NCBI GenBank assembly: GCA_013339895.1
Contig: JABACO010000005.1
Location: 2,536,950 to 2,600,949, forward strand
DNA: 64,000 bases
DNA from: Ephydatia muelleri
Taxonomy: Eukaryota > Porifera > Demospongiae > Spongillida > Spongillidae
Reading direction: 5' to 3'
Shown here: one piece after another, positions 1-11,040 of the stretch
How positions within the stretch are numbered: position 1 is the stretch's first letter
Layout: every line of letters begins with the position of its first letter
Translations under genes and position numbers: made by a program
Notes under the pieces: generated by a model
Databases searched by the model: none
What the model was told of the DNA's origin: nothing
Seen by the model: the letters and a program-made list of their open reading frames with translations, nothing else

Positions 1-125
1 CGGGGGCACACTAGTGTTAGGCAACATCTCCTTATATGTCATGAGGGATGCATCATCAGACTACAATGTTCAAAGAAGGAGGGCTTACAGCTGGCTGCAG
101 ACGATAGTTAATTGTGAAAAAAAAG
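1..125. repeat. Dispersed repeat next to receptor tail exon (copy 1)
   Basis: This edge sequence is nearly the same as 61,944-62,062, including the words CACTAGTGTTA and CATCTCCTTATATG. A weaker copy lies near 17,255-17,330. In all three places it lies a few hundred bases 3' of a receptor transmembrane/tail exon on the minus strand, so it probably travelled with the receptor duplications. I see no convincing coding sequence. 126-580 holds nothing I recognise. Confidence 0.55.
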
Positions 126-586
126 GACCTTGAATGAAATGCAGGTATTAGACACATCAGGGCACTCATTGGCATAAGCGTAGGGCAAAGGGTGTGGGAG
201 GTGTAATAAGCCTGTGTTAGGGTTATGGATTATATGATGTCACCCACCTGCACCATATAAAGGAAATCTCGACAGGAGCTGTATGCTACGGTACGGGCAC
301 CTAAGCCATGCACATGCTAGTACAGTTCCCAAGGCAACCAACAGCAGCCTGGTTAACTCATTTTAAGTACCTGCCATCATGCCTATCATCCACACCCACC
401 ATTATAGCTTTGCATGGACTGATGGCAATTGAGTGAAATGTATATTGCCTCAGTACATTGCACAACACACATTTCAGGTAGGAAGTTACTATATATATGA
501 GTCTGCTTATGGTAGCATTAAATACAAAATGACTCACACATATTTTACAAGATTCTAAACACATCATGCAAATCATTCTTCTTGTT

Positions 587-835
587 CTATGAAGCACGTG
601 ATCCATATGCAGTGTTTGTATTCATCTCCATAGCATTACCCTTCATCTTCTTATTAGAGCCCACCTCATCATACACAGTAGCATGTGAACTTGGTTTGTG
701 TGATGATCCTTTGGACCTTCTTGAGAACAGAAGCCACCAACACTCCCATAGAGAAGGACACCACAAAGGTGACAGAGACTGACACACCAACAGCTGTACC
801 AACGGCGGAATCAATTGCAGCTGTACATGTGTCAG
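587..835 (-). pseudogene. Receptor copy A, last exon: transmembrane helix, frameshifted tail
   Basis: This is the last exon of a type I membrane receptor. The acceptor TGGCAG lies just above 835 and the exon opens in phase 1, as in copies B, C and D. The first half encodes a Thr/Val/Ser-rich transmembrane helix containing GVSVSVTFVVSFSMGVLVAS. Compared with copies C and D, 11 bp are missing just after the helix (near 720). The frame therefore runs into a short basic tail (LKKVQR...) and stops at 669-671. The usual tail (YDEV, then AYGS) is still readable in another frame down to a stop at 587. Copy A has thus lost the tyrosine tail, by decay or as a tail-less variant. Neighbours on the same strand are the linker exon at 1,126-1,179 and the FN3 exon at 1,503-1,763. 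Confidence 0.6.
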
Positions 836-1125
836 CTGCCAGAATACATGGACAGAAAGATTGGGTTGAATAATGTCTCTGAATTTGACATAACAGAGTA
901 GACTGTCACAATCCATGTCATTCATTCGATATAGAGCACACTCATACCATGCCCCATCCACACCTACATGTTGCGGTGGATTTAGTGGAATCTTTAAAAT
1001 GAACATGTACATGTACATCAACAAATACACACCAATCGTATTCTTTTTAAACATAAAGGCCAAGTGCTAAATAAAAATGAAAGTGTGTGCAGCTTGACTA
1101 TGGTAGGTGTATTTATGTTACCAAC

Positions 1126-1179
1126 CTGTGGTTGGAGGTGCTGCTGAAGGCACAGGAAGTGGAGCTGGAGGTCTATTAG
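1126..1179 (-). CDS. Receptor copy A, Pro-rich linker exon
   Basis: A 54-bp exon bounded by an AG acceptor (TATAG) and a GT donor (CAG|GTTGG). It enters and leaves in phase 1, matching the FN3 exon upstream and the transmembrane exon downstream. The peptide (NRPPAPLPVPSAAPPTTG) is a Pro/Ala-rich extracellular stalk. Equivalent linkers at 45,423-45,506 and 62,808-62,861 are Thr/Ser/Pro-rich and not closely similar, so the stalk appears to evolve fast. The call rests on position, splice sites and phase. Confidence 0.5.
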
Positions 1180-1502
1180 CTATACAAGAGAATTACTGGC
1201 AGTTTCGACTACAGGCAGAATACACATCAAATAAACAATATATATTATATTACAGGTAAATTAGTCAAATCACTGAATTGACAGAGTCTAGTCAATTTGT
1301 GGGTTTTCAAAATGTCATCTAACTGTTGAGCAAATGTGTCAATCATGAACACCATTTTGACAGCAAACAAGTTATTCTTTAATTGGAAAGAGGTTGTATT
1401 TTATTGTGACCTTGCTGACTTTCGGTCATATAATAGATGTGCAGCATTGCTCAATATAATGCAATGTGGTTGTCAAGAGTACATGTATGGATGCACACTT
1501 AC

Positions 1503-1763
1503 TTGTCCTGTTTGACATTGTTGCAGGACTACTGCTCCCAGCACAGTTGATGGCCACCACTGAGACAGTGTAGACTGTGTTATTGGTCAGTCCAGTGAAT
1601 GTGTACTGTGGTGCACCGGTGGATGGGATGGGGACCAGTGTGTTGACACTGTCATTGATACTGACATTGTAGCTGGTAGCAGTGGGAACAGATGTCCAGG
1701 TCACTGTTAGTTGGTCTGAATAGGTGCTGATCAGTGATGTAATGGTTGGAGCACTTGGAGGAG
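1503..1763 (-). CDS. Receptor copy A, fibronectin type III exon
   Basis: A 261-bp exon that codes for one FN3 domain, an extracellular beta-sandwich module. The visible core is VTWTSV, then SYNVSI, then YTFTGLTNNTVYTVSVVAIN, which matches the FN3 pattern of a conserved Trp in strand B and a Tyr-x-Val/Tyr motif in strand F. It opens after GCAG at 1,764 and closes at the donor GTAAGT (1,502), phase 1 on both sides. The reading frame is intact. Near-identical exons lie at 57,978-58,238 and 63,099-63,362, with broken copies at 46.0-46.6 and 52.6-52.9 kb. The Ig-like partner at 5.0 kb is broken, so copy A as a whole is probably not functional. Confidence 0.8.
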
Positions 1764-1769
1764 CTGCAA

Positions 1770-2480
1770 TATAGCAAAGGAAGTTATATTTTAAAACTTG
1801 CTAGAAGAGTGGGGAATAAGATCCCCCAGTTGATCCCTCACACCAATATAATTATATATAATAAAATTAATAATAACATAGATATTTATATTATCTTAAG
1901 TTGCAAATCAAACATTCATTGTGGAGTCATTGAATGGCAAGTGAAGAACAGTGAAACAAAGATGTGGCAAATAATCATGTGCATATTTTAATGCAAGCAT
2001 CAGCACATTGATCCCTAGTGCTCTCACTCCAGCAAGACAGGAAGTAACAAGCATTGCCTCTACATGTATCTACAGATGAGGCCGAACCCAGCCAGGTGTT
2101 TGTGCACAAAACCATAAAGGGGGACAGTTAGTATGTCACACATACTGTACATGTTCCTGTGATATGCATTCAAGACACACCAGGGACTGCTGCCATAATG
2201 ACCATAGTCTCTGAATACTCTACACCCTCATGACACAGTGTTCAGACAAGCCTCGAAACCTCTAGTGGGACATTCTTGAGGACATCTTTGGTCTTGTAAG
2301 AGACCTGTAACATTTTTGCACTCAGCAGAAACTGTGATCTGATACTGTCAAGGACACCAGTCAACACAGCGATTGGACTGCTTACCCCAGCTCTGGGGAA
2401 GAGATCCAACATGGCTCCAATCTAACTGATGGAACTTAAATGAATCAGAGTACAGACCTCTTAACAGAAATCAACAATGC
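1770..2480. other. No recognised gene: intron-like AT-rich sequence
   Basis: This stretch lies between the FN3 exon and the Gypsy relic. It contains an AT-rich run near 1,850-1,900. I found no domain, RNA gene or convincing splice-bounded exon in it. Confidence 0.4.
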
Positions 2481-2482
2481 AC

Positions 2483-2509
2483 ACTCCATTTGAGCTGATG
2501 TATGGCAGG
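2483..2509 (+). pseudogene. Ty3/Gypsy integrase fragment, TPFELMYGR motif
   Basis: A short plus-strand block reads TPFELMYGR, the hallmark of retroviral and Ty3/Gypsy integrases just after the catalytic core. The flanking frames are full of stops. The matching C-terminal part of an integrase lies about 1 kb downstream in the same orientation (3,560-3,861), so both are probably remains of one element. Confidence 0.55.
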
Positions 2510-2948
2510 TACAGTGTACAGCAGTTAAGATAGTTTTATTTGCATGCATGTACCGTTATTGTTTGCTCATCTTTCACACCTTCAATCTTACATATGTATA
2601 GTCCTGAAGATGCCACAACTACCAGATATCACTATGATTTGCTGCAGCGTCTGCAAAGATCGCTTCCATACAGGCAGCATAAGGAAACAAGATGGCTCTG
2701 TCCTTTTTGCACTTAATAACTGTTTTAAGCACACTGATACATGCTTGTAGTTTCGTTACAATTGTTGCTATCGGTTTCTGGTTTTGGCACTCATGATATG
2801 TGAACGAGTTGATATAATCCTTTTGACAACAAAGATTGAACTGCATGTACATGTACATGGCCTATGGGTATGAATGTGGAACAATAATTACATTTTTAAA
2901 AACAGGCTGCCTATGAGTGCGTGCCAAATAAACACAAAGGCTATGGGA

Positions 2949-2973
2949 GGGGGGGGGGGGGGGGGGGGGGGGG
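2949..2973. repeat. dG homopolymer, about 25 bp
   Basis: An uninterrupted G run. Just after it lies an imperfect pair of related words (CAGAATCTGCTAGCAGAATG and TTGCTAGCGGATTCTGTCCG). Similar runs occur at 8,024 (G), 50,466 (C) and 55,439 (C). Exact lengths in such runs are unreliable. Confidence 0.85.
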
Positions 2974-3559
2974 CAGAATCTGCTAGCAGAATGTGTCCCC
3001 CAGGACAAAATTTGCTAGCGGATTCTGTCCGAGGGGGACAATTATAGGGTGTGAAAAAATCCACTATGACACCAGCATAATTCTCACAGGTGACCACCCC
3101 GTGCATACAGACCAATTCCATTGGTGAGCCCATCTGCTAATGCAAGAGATGAAGAAGAGTAATGCAGCCTTCAAACAGTCGATGGGCATCACCACTAGTG
3201 GTGTTAGTCCATGTGAGCCTACGGGCATGCGCAACATCAAAGATTAGGTCACACATGTTAGGTATATACTTGATTCCTGAGTTGTAATTCGTTTTCTTTT
3301 CTTGGTGATTATACGTGTTCTGCAATGAAGTAGTGTGAAGGGCTGGTTGCTATCGCTAGCTCTGTCACAGTCCAGAAGAAGGATGTGACTATCACCCATG
3401 ACACGTATGCCAGTGATGTGGGAATCATCCTGTGCCAACAGAGGGGGTGTGTGAGTTGTTTCCTTTGTAAGTTGTGTTCTCAGCAAGACCAAGATGAAGG
3501 AGTATGCCAGGAACCTACAGAGAATGCCTATCCAAAGGTCATGGGTTCGGCTACATAGG

Positions 3560-3861
3560 AGTACAAGGTTGGCAACTTGGTGTGGCTGCACAACCCTGTG
3601 ATTGCACAAGGAGTTGGGAACAAAGTTGCACTGCCTAGGCCATTAAGGAACATTCAAAGTGTTGAGAGTGCGAGACAGGTGAGATTTGACGATGGATTTG
3701 GACTCTGTGGTCAAATGTTGGCTTTGTTGGTGGACCTTCAGCACAACCCTAAGATCCTAAAACCCAATAAATCAATGACGATAGTTAACACTATGGGTAT
3801 GCAGGATGATAAAAGAAAAGGGTAGTGCATTTTGATCGGCTAAAGCCCTGCCCACATGAGG
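3560..3861 (+). pseudogene. Ty3/Gypsy integrase C-terminal relic
   Basis: The block reads EYKVGNLVWLHNPVIAQG at the 5' end and VVHFDRLKPCP at the 3' end. These are the two conserved ends of the Ty3/Gypsy integrase C-terminal domain, which binds DNA or chromatin during integration. The spacing of about 85 codons fits the family. The middle is diverged and a stop lies just before the second motif. A minisatellite begins exactly at the final CPHE codons. The element lacks recognisable RT, protease and LTRs here, so it is a fragment. Confidence 0.65.
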
Positions 3862-4043
3862 AGTGCCTGTCCACATGAGGTGTGCCTGCCCACATGAGGT
3901 GTGCCTGCCCACATGAGGTGTGCCTGCCCACATGAGGTGTGCCTGCCCACATGAGGTGTGCCTGTCCACATGAGGTGTGCCTGCCCACATGAGGTGTGCC
4001 TGCCCACATGAGGTGTGCCTGCCCACATGAGGTGTGCCTGCCT
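3851..4043. repeat. 20-bp minisatellite, about 10 units
   Basis: The unit is CCCACATGAGGTGTGCCTGC, nearly identical from copy to copy. Because 20 is not a multiple of 3, the array reads open in several frames with a repeated Cys-Gly-Gln-Ala-His-type peptide. Those apparent proteins are by-products of the repeat. The first unit overlaps the last codons (CPHE) of the Gypsy integrase relic, so the array seems to have grown from the end of that fragment. Confidence 0.9.
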
Positions 4044-5020
4044 ACAGAGACTACCACTGATGACAAACAGAAGTCACCACATGTTAATGCACAGTTATAT
4101 GCCCATAGCCACAGAGTTGAACTTCCTGGATGCTGAAGACAAGGACCTCACCCCACATGGTGCTGGGAGAGACGCCACTATGGAGGGCACTAGGCATGCT
4201 GACATGTAACCTGGAGGACAGCAGAAGAAGACCTTGCTCCTCAGCCAGGGACAGCAGAGGATGTACAAGCTACATGTAGCAGATAACCTAAAAGGGTGTG
4301 GGAGCAAAGGGGCAACTGACTTACATGTAACTCGTGAATGATTGACTGGAGTACTATTTATAGCGATGCATTGCTATTTGGAGGGGCTCTCTTGCTGCAC
4401 AATTCTGTATCAATGTAATATTATTATACAAATGTTTTTAAACTCATTTGAAATGTGGAATACCTCCCTCACCAAATAATATCCCTCACCAAGTAATAAA
4501 TAACTCAAACAACATGGTCATCATGCTTAGTCACGCAGTTTTGGATGCAACCTTTTCTAGTTCTAGCCTATGTTGTAGGTACTAATAAGGTATGGAAAAA
4601 TCCTAATTATTAAGTCTGTCCAGTAATAAGTCTTTAATTGACGATTGACCTTTTCGAGCTCATTTAGCAACCATGAACCATGTTTCTTGCTATAACTTTT
4701 TAAAACCCTGGTAGCTCTCTATCAAACAGTTCATTTGTACTTTATCAAATAGTTATTAATGTTTTCACTTTTACCTTTAACTTGAAAATTTATGAAGCAA
4801 TTAGAGATTTTTGAATATTATCTTTCAGTCCCCAGGCAATATATATTTGGCGTGGGCGTTTCACATGCTGCAGATGTAGCTCATGCATGAATATAGTTAA
4901 GGCTGGTGCATGTAGCCTAGGCTCTATGTAAACAAGTTGCCACAACCCACAAAGCTGTGGAATGCAATAGTTTGCACAAGTAGAAAATAACAAACACCTG
5001 TTTAGCATTACAATACTTAC
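4044..5020. other. No recognised gene
   Basis: Ordinary AT-rich intergenic or intronic sequence between the minisatellite and the Ig-like relic at 5.0 kb. No domain, splice-bounded exon or RNA gene was recognised. Confidence 0.4.
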
Positions 5021-5213
5021 ATGCCAGTTGTATGTTCAGTGTATCATTGCCAATGAGAGTACCAAAACTGCCATCTCTGCACGTGACTGTGGTTCCATTG
5101 AAATATTGAGGGTAAGTATGGTGAGGACAGAGGTGTAGCATGTCCCACTGATGTTGGTCATCACAGCAGACATGATACTGGTACTTTATTGAGTGAAACA
5201 CCAGCACCTGCAG
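5021..5213 (-). pseudogene. Receptor copy A, broken Ig-like type 1 exon
   Basis: This is the 3' half of the Cys-rich Ig-like exon found whole at 46,966-47,349. It retains SVLTIP, YFNGTTVTCRDGSFGTLIG and DTLNIQLA, and the normal phase-1 donor (CAT|GTAAGT) at 5,020. Compared with the intact copy it has a 10-bp deletion near 5,172 and a 1-bp deletion near 5,111. The 5' half is replaced by unrelated sequence beyond about 5,213. It lies in the expected order between the type 2 Ig exon (6.6-7.0 kb) and the FN3 exon (1.5-1.8 kb), so receptor copy A is damaged in its ectodomain. Confidence 0.75.
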
Positions 5214-6510
5214 ATTGTGAGAGTGCGAGTACGTTTGCACAGCACACACCTCAACTTATATGTGAATGTATGTGTCCTATGGAAGGACTCTACCAGTATC
5301 TCTGTCAGTCTATTATGCCTCAGAACAACATCACCTCCACATTGCATGTTGCAGCATGATGGCCAAGGGGTCAAGAGCAGTGTTAGGGCAGAGAGCACAT
5401 GTGGACCCACAAGAGGGGTCTACACCAAGCCACTACTTCACAGCATTCTGACACTAGTCAGGGTTCATGTTAGGATAAAGCCAATTGAAGGGACATCACA
5501 GAGCCAAGAAGTAGCATGAGGTGCTGACACTGGTTTTATCAGATGGCAAGAACTTGTCAAGAAGAAGCTGGAAGTAGATCAGGTCTAGCTTGGTGGACAA
5601 AGATATCTGTGAATACTAAATACAGTATGTAACTGTAATTCCATCACTAAGATAAACAAGTTGATTGTAACAAAGAATTGCCCAGTGTAGTGAACCCAGA
5701 GGTACAGAAAAAGGAGGCTGTGAAACATATCGAAGGTCACGGCTATTATTGGATACACTGAGTTTGCCTGATGCCTAAGGTATCTGAGATGTAATCTGCC
5801 ATGAGATGCACTGCCAATATCAGTGTCAAACTGCTGAATGGCTTCAACGTTTAAGTCATTCTTGCCAAAGGGACAAGTTTGGAGAAGCTGGCATGTGCCA
5901 AAGTAGTACAGCAACCTGGAGGTCTAATAGCAACTTACATCTCTAGTTTTAGAGCCTCTAATTGCCTCTAGATAGGAACATAGTTAGCACATTATGTCAT
6001 CATGAAGCATGCTTACATCATTTTTACAAAACAATTTACAAATGCAAGGACCATGCTCAGCAGGGTAGCTCTAGGTTAATGTAGTCATAGGGTTTCAGTA
6101 TATTATAACTAGAGGCTGGTAATGGTCTTGGCCACACCCTTAGCTGACATTCTTGTGATGGTCTGGTTTCATGGCTTGCCTGCTGCTTTTGGTCTGGCAG
6201 TGACCTTATAAGCTAATTAACTAATATCCATTTCCTGCATTATAGTGGCATACAATAGTAAAACACATGTGCAATCAGATTCTCATTTGTCGTTTGATTG
6301 CCAAAATTCATCAAAATTGATTAAAATATTATTAGGGCCAAACTCACGGAATTCGCAACAGCTTATTTGTAGTTGTTGTAAAGATCATATCACGCACAAC
6401 TATGAACATGCAGTAGCTAAGTGTACATGCCTAACTATGCTCAAAGAAATGGGCAGGTAATCAAATACAGTTATTGCATGTACTGCAAATGTACGGTACA
6501 TTGCATTCAA
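5214..6510. other. No gene; short shared repeat at 5,700-5,785
   Basis: No exon is recognised. About 80 bp here (AAACATATCGAAGGTCACGG and flanks) recur at 63,775-63,840, where they are fused directly to the first codons of an FN3 exon. This suggests a dispersed repeat that marks a recombination junction there. Confidence 0.45.
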
Positions 6511-6513
6511 ATA

Positions 6514-6514
6514 A

Positions 6515-6555
<41 letters not shown>
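6514..6555. repeat. (CA)n microsatellite
   Basis: About 20 CA units directly 3' (in gene sense) of the type 2 Ig-like exon. The paralogous position at 54.25 kb lacks it, so it arose after that duplication or was lost there. Confidence 0.9.
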
Positions 6556-6559
<4 letters not shown>

Positions 6560-6576
6560 GTGTAGGAGTAACTAAC

Positions 6577-6957
6577 CTGCTATGGTTATATTTCCAGTAC
6601 CAATCAAAGTCCATGGTAATCCAGAGCTGACATCTCTACACTCAATTGTCAATCCATTCAAGGACTGGTTTGCTGTTATGTTGAGTGTGGATGATGGACA
6701 TGCTGAACCAGCCTGACTGGGACTGTTGGTAGCAGCACTGAGGAATGCCCCACATGTACCACTGGATGATGCTGCTGACAGGGTACATGGAGCCTGTTGT
6801 GTCAGGGCAATGAAGTTAAAGTTTTTTGGACACTGATTCAATGTAATGAAGTTCCATCGGATAAAGGATCCGCCGCTAGCACAGGTACATTTGGTGATGG
6901 TCCCAGGACAGAGAGGTTGAGTAATGTTGGAGTCACAGGAGAGGCTCTGGGCATCAC
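6577..6957 (-). CDS. Receptor copy A, Cys-rich Ig-like type 2 exon
   Basis: A 381-bp exon from the acceptor AACAG|GTGATG to the donor GCAG|GTTAGT, phase 1 at both ends. The peptide starts DAQSLSCDSNITQPLCPGT and contains CTC, GTCGAF and SACPSS, and ends with TIECRD and LIGTGNITIA. The Cys spacing and the ECRD...LIG ending parallel the type 1 exon (TCRDGSFGTLIG), so the two are diverged relatives. I call it Ig-like on this pattern (strand-F type Y/E-x-C with an early Cys partner). No database profile was run. The frame is open, unlike the paralogue at 54,277-54,645, which carries a stop. Confidence 0.65.
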
Positions 6958-8013
6958 CTGTTGAACATGTCAATTCATACATTATTTTCGAACTCACAAT
7001 GTCATAGTGATACACATTTCTGTTGTTTGTATAAAGTTAATCAGACAGTTTCTAAGCTATGCTCCCTTCCATATTGTGATTGGTTGCACTTGTACAGCAC
7101 ATGCTGGCCACGTAGTGACGAGTATTAAAGGACAGAAGTGGGTGGGGCAATTCAGTCTAAGCATTTTGTGCATGTGGATTGTGCGCAGTCTATGTTGTGG
7201 CAATGTGTTTGCAGGTTGCACAATCGATGTTAACCAACTACATATTATATAGCAGGTGTGCTATAATTGGCATGGGGAGGGTAGACAAATGCTACAGTAA
7301 GTGAACATCATTGCATCACATTTTTCCAACACACTTGAGCATGTGTGTACCTTTCATCAAAAAAGATGTCATAAGAATGGTAGCTGAGATCTGAATGAAG
7401 GAAGAATAGGATCAAACCTTTGTAATTGCTGATGCAATATAGGTAAATATTAATATTGCATCAATTTATTATTCTCAATTTAATTGAAATACTGCATCTG
7501 TAGCTACAATTTCAATTCAGAACAGGGTGAGTAGGCTTAAGGTTGTAATTTATGTTGATGGTTTCATCTTGGAGGGGCAGAGCAGTCCACTATGCAACAG
7601 CACACATTCACTTATGGAAATGTTACACAACCAAAACTATGTCCAATGTAGCTAGTACACAGGTACACTATTGGGGCAGTACACCTCTAACAAACAAAAA
7701 TAGAGCTATGTTATACAAATATATCAATACAAGGGCAAGATACATGTCTTGGTCCGACACACACCCGAGCAATTCCATATAACAACATTCACCACTACCC
7801 TTTCAGATGTCTTTCAAGTTCACATATTTAGCTGATACTATGGTAACTATGTTGTTTGAATAATTTTGCCTTCAGAATCACATTGGCTCATGAATGATAA
7901 GTCAAAGTTGTTGTTTGTATCACCATTTACATAGAGATCAATTGCAAAGTGTATTACACAGTGGTCAGTGGATCCTTTTTATAGCCCAATATCGAGTAGG
8001 ATTTTTTTATTAT

Positions 8014-8023
<10 letters not shown>

Positions 8024-8053
<30 letters not shown>
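8024..8053. repeat. dG homopolymer, about 30 bp, after a T tract
   Basis: A run of T is followed by about 30 G. The duplicate at 55.44 kb has a C run at a slightly different place, so the two homopolymers arose independently. Confidence 0.85.
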
Positions 8054-8054
<1 letters not shown>

Positions 8055-8220
8055 GATTTAAATATACTCCGTATATACCCTGATGCCGTACATGCTTCAA
8101 ATAAACGGCTAGTCGCAAAGATTGGTTTAGACCTTGTCGGGTCCTTGCTACCACAGATATCTATGTAGCTAGTCTAGCTACAACCTATCGTAAAGCGATA
8201 ATCTGATGATGCAAACTCAC

Positions 8221-8345
8221 CAAGAGTTCCTGCATTATCCTGATTAGCCAGTCGGAGGTCGACGTCAACGCCGGGATAACGGTACGTATAACGACCAGAT
8301 TACGATTTTGGCACATCCTGTCACGAATACTTCATAAATAATTCA
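8221..8345 (-). other. Conserved upstream exon of receptor copy A (probable 5' exon)
   Basis: About 120 bp are strongly conserved with 55,811-55,916 and end at a donor (CTCTTG|GTGAGT) in phase with the type 2 Ig exon downstream. In copy C the same frame is open (TGCAKIVIWSLYVP...), while in copy A a 2-bp difference and a stop interrupt it. No in-frame ATG or signal peptide is obvious. It may be an untranslated first exon, or a coding exon already decayed in copy A. Sequence 5' of it (8,346-8,460) is also conserved between copies and may hold the promoter. Confidence 0.4.
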
Positions 8346-8460
8346 GGGCTGGGCCCCTCCAGGCCATGCAGGAAGCTGACTGTAGCGCTTTGTATAAGCA
8401 GCCATATGTACTTCGCTCAAATAACGTCACTATCTCGTCTGCTTATCTTTATAGCTAGCT

Positions 8461-9278
8461 CAGAGTTGTAAGGGAGTTAAGTATTTTACTAGTTAGTACT
8501 AAATTTCTTTATCACCCAATACTTGCAATAAATCAATCTTTGACAATACTGCACTCAACTCTGGCCTGCTTGCAGTACTAGTTGGGTTTTAATTTACACT
8601 CGCTAGATGCCATAGATGATTTGTATTTAAAGTGATCTACAAACAAACTACAATAATAATTTATTCACCCCACAATACTTGCAATAGATCATCAGATTAT
8701 ATTTCAACCCTAGCCTGCTTTCAGTGTTTTTCACTCACTACAGTACATGATCATGACCTACATTATGTGTACTTAACGTGCATTACACTCCCGTAAGAAT
8801 ACCACACAGGTGACAGACACTACATGCCAAAGCTACATCTGCAGTGCTGGGCCATAGGTACACATGGATACAGAATGTATGAATTATGCAACCACACCCA
8901 TGTGCACTGTCAACATCACAAGTATATTCTAGCCTGCGTTCAGTGTTTTTAACACACTTTGTTTGCACGCAACGTACATTACACTACTGCACAAAGGTGA
9001 CAGAGACAACAGCTACAGTCAGCAGTAACGGACCACATATTTATCAGCCACTGGATGCTGTGTATAAAAGAATAAGCCTTCAGTATCTAATAACTTTAAA
9101 GTGCAAAGTTTGGATGCAAATAGTCTGATGTGATGTATTCAGGAGCACTAAGCAAACAAACAATGTTTGACGCAGGTACATGTATTCCCAACTCTAATTA
9201 CACATCTCTATAGGAAAACTGACTTGTTGACTTGAGATGGTGAGTACACACATCACATGACCATGAATATACTGCACT
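8461..9278. other. No gene; dispersed repeat words
   Basis: The sequence matches parts of 15.42-15.56, 16.1-16.2, 56.1-56.2, 57.2-57.4 and 59.58-59.74 kb (for example CAATACTTGCAATA and ACTTGTTGACTTGAGATGGTG). It appears to be an old interspersed repeat family. No exon was recognised. Confidence 0.5.
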
Positions 9279-9690
9279 TACCTGACTTTAGTGTGGCTCA
9301 AGGCAATCTTGCCTCCTACCCAATGTGAGGGCTATGGAACTCAACAGTGAAAAAGGTATACCCCATTGTGGCTTTCTGTCCTGCCAATCAGCAATCACTC
9401 CACAGCTTTCCATGATGCAATGTGTCTCTGCTACCATTGGCAACACCACACCCACCAAGCCACTGTGTCTGCAGTGGTTCATGTAACACTGAGCATGCAC
9501 TCACCTGGCCAACATCAGTGAGCCACAATCAGCTGAGGGACTTTATAGCTAACCTATTGACCAAGGTCTGTCACGATGTGTGCATTGAACCACCATTGCA
9601 GTTTCTAGCTGGCAAACTGCTATCCCATGTCACCAGCTAACACAGAAGATGATGGTGTCAGTACACAAGGTTTTTGGGGTGATCATGACC
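9279..9690 (+). pseudogene. Relic of a second RT-element family, 3' end
   Basis: With frameshifts, the plus strand reads LVWLKAILPP, SFLSVLPI-like remnants, then HNQLRDFIANLLTKVCHDV and EPPLQFLAG. This resembles the C-terminus of a family of RT-containing elements in invertebrates that I know by the pattern SWLSVLPL..HGFALHK...RHN.(I/L)RDL.A.LL.EVC.DV.(V/I)EP.LQPL. A paralogue lies at 57,600-57,905. Both copies have stops and indels. The family name is not assigned. Confidence 0.5.
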
Positions 9691-9793
9691 ATTTTGTAAT
9701 GTACAGGTTTTCCACCCCAATGATGTAAACTGAGCAACATCACTAACTCCACTGCCTCTATGAGCATCAAAAACAGAGTTCCTAGTTGTATTG

Positions 9794-10770
9794 TTATATT
9801 TAAATCTGTCCTTGTTCTAAACTGTATTTGTCCAAGCAAAAAAGCGTATTTGTCCAAGCAAAAAACGCATCCTAAAACAAGTTGAAGTTTGTACAAAATT
9901 GATTCTAGAGAGCTTGTTGCTGTTATGTAAATAAACTTCATCAACTTTAGTAGTTTAGAGGCAAATTTGGATCTAATTCAGAGATTTCTCCTTTTCATAA
10001 TCAAAATGCATGGGTACTCATTTATCACGAATTATCAGCAACACAATTTTCAGATTAGAAATTAATTATTGAGCAACCACTGAGACTAGACAGGAACTCA
10101 ACAGATGTCATATGTTGGTGTACATGTGATATAGGATTGGAATACAATATTAGCAAGGACACAATGGTTGGCTGAGAAAGAAAAATGAAAAAAGCATATA
10201 TGTAGCACACCAAACATTAAATCTCTATCTGCTAAGTATCAGCATTAAGGCAGAGTTTAAGTACAGGTGTAGTAAACCAAGAGAAATGCTCATGACCAAC
10301 CAATGTCATAGTATTACTAAGCTTGCTATGGTACAGTGCATATCCGTTGCTAAGAACCGGATGTAAGCATATGTTTTACAAATGCATTCAATAAATGATC
10401 CTAACCAATCCTACTCTTTGAATTAGTGCCCAATAGCATAGCAGGGCGTCTTACCCCTAAATCCCCATATCCAATCAAATCATCGCTAACTGTTGTCAAT
10501 ATGGTCACATCAATGTAAAAGCATGCAAGGTTGCGTTTGTACATGTGGCACTTCAGACATAGCCTTGATGGTGGCTTAGTTGCTTCGGGCTTCTAAATCA
10601 TGACAAATGTCTTGGTTGCTCAATACTGGTGTTCAGTACATGCAGGGGTTGGCACATGTGTTTCCATGGGGATGGTATGGTACTCAGGTATAGGAATTTG
10701 TGTTTTGAGAATCACAGATCAATTGCTTAACCTGTTCTCAGTACACATAAGATTATGTACATATGTCATT
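9794..10770. repeat. Dispersed repeat, pairs with 43.3-44.8 kb
   Basis: Blocks such as TATTTAAATCTGTCC, AATGCTCATGACCAACC and CAGTACATGCAGGGGTTGGC recur in the same order at 43,316-44,010 and 44,640-44,790. No coding capacity is visible. 10,830-10,940 is also repeated at 60,840-60,905. Confidence 0.65.
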
Positions 10771-11040
10771 GCAAAATGCAACCACTTGGGCTGATTATGT
10801 ATCCCCTTAACCGTGGAGGCGTATGGATATTGAGGAGAAGAAACCAGCAGGTGCCTCGACAGACTTACTACCCGAATCACCACTTGAACTGCTTGTTCCA
10901 TGTCTTCAGCTGTGTCTGGACTATATGAAAGGCTAAGCATTGCGAACTGCTACCAGTTAGTTTCCTGCTCTCGTCGTGCTTCCCACCCTATACTAGTCAT
11001 TGCAATCAATCACCAATCGTTAACGCCCTTCACTTGCCTA

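Larger units (their letters stand above)
6540..9690. repeat. Segmental duplication, copy 1 (pairs with 54.25-57.9 kb)
   Basis: Blocks at 6.57-7.26, 7.5-7.8, 8.2-8.65, 8.9-9.15 and 9.28-9.6 kb reappear in the same order and orientation at 54.27-54.96, 55.2-55.45, 55.8-56.2, 57.2-57.4 and 57.6-57.9 kb. The duplicated unit holds the type 2 Ig exon, its upstream intron, the conserved upstream exon with its presumed promoter, and an old RT relic. Indels, a 300-bp inverted repeat and homopolymers distinguish the two copies. Confidence 0.8.

Noticed and set aside
3772-4066. Open frames of 60-90 codons on the minus strand with Cys-Gly-Gln repeats
   Set aside because: They are different frames of one 20-bp minisatellite, with no start context, splice sites or unique sequence.
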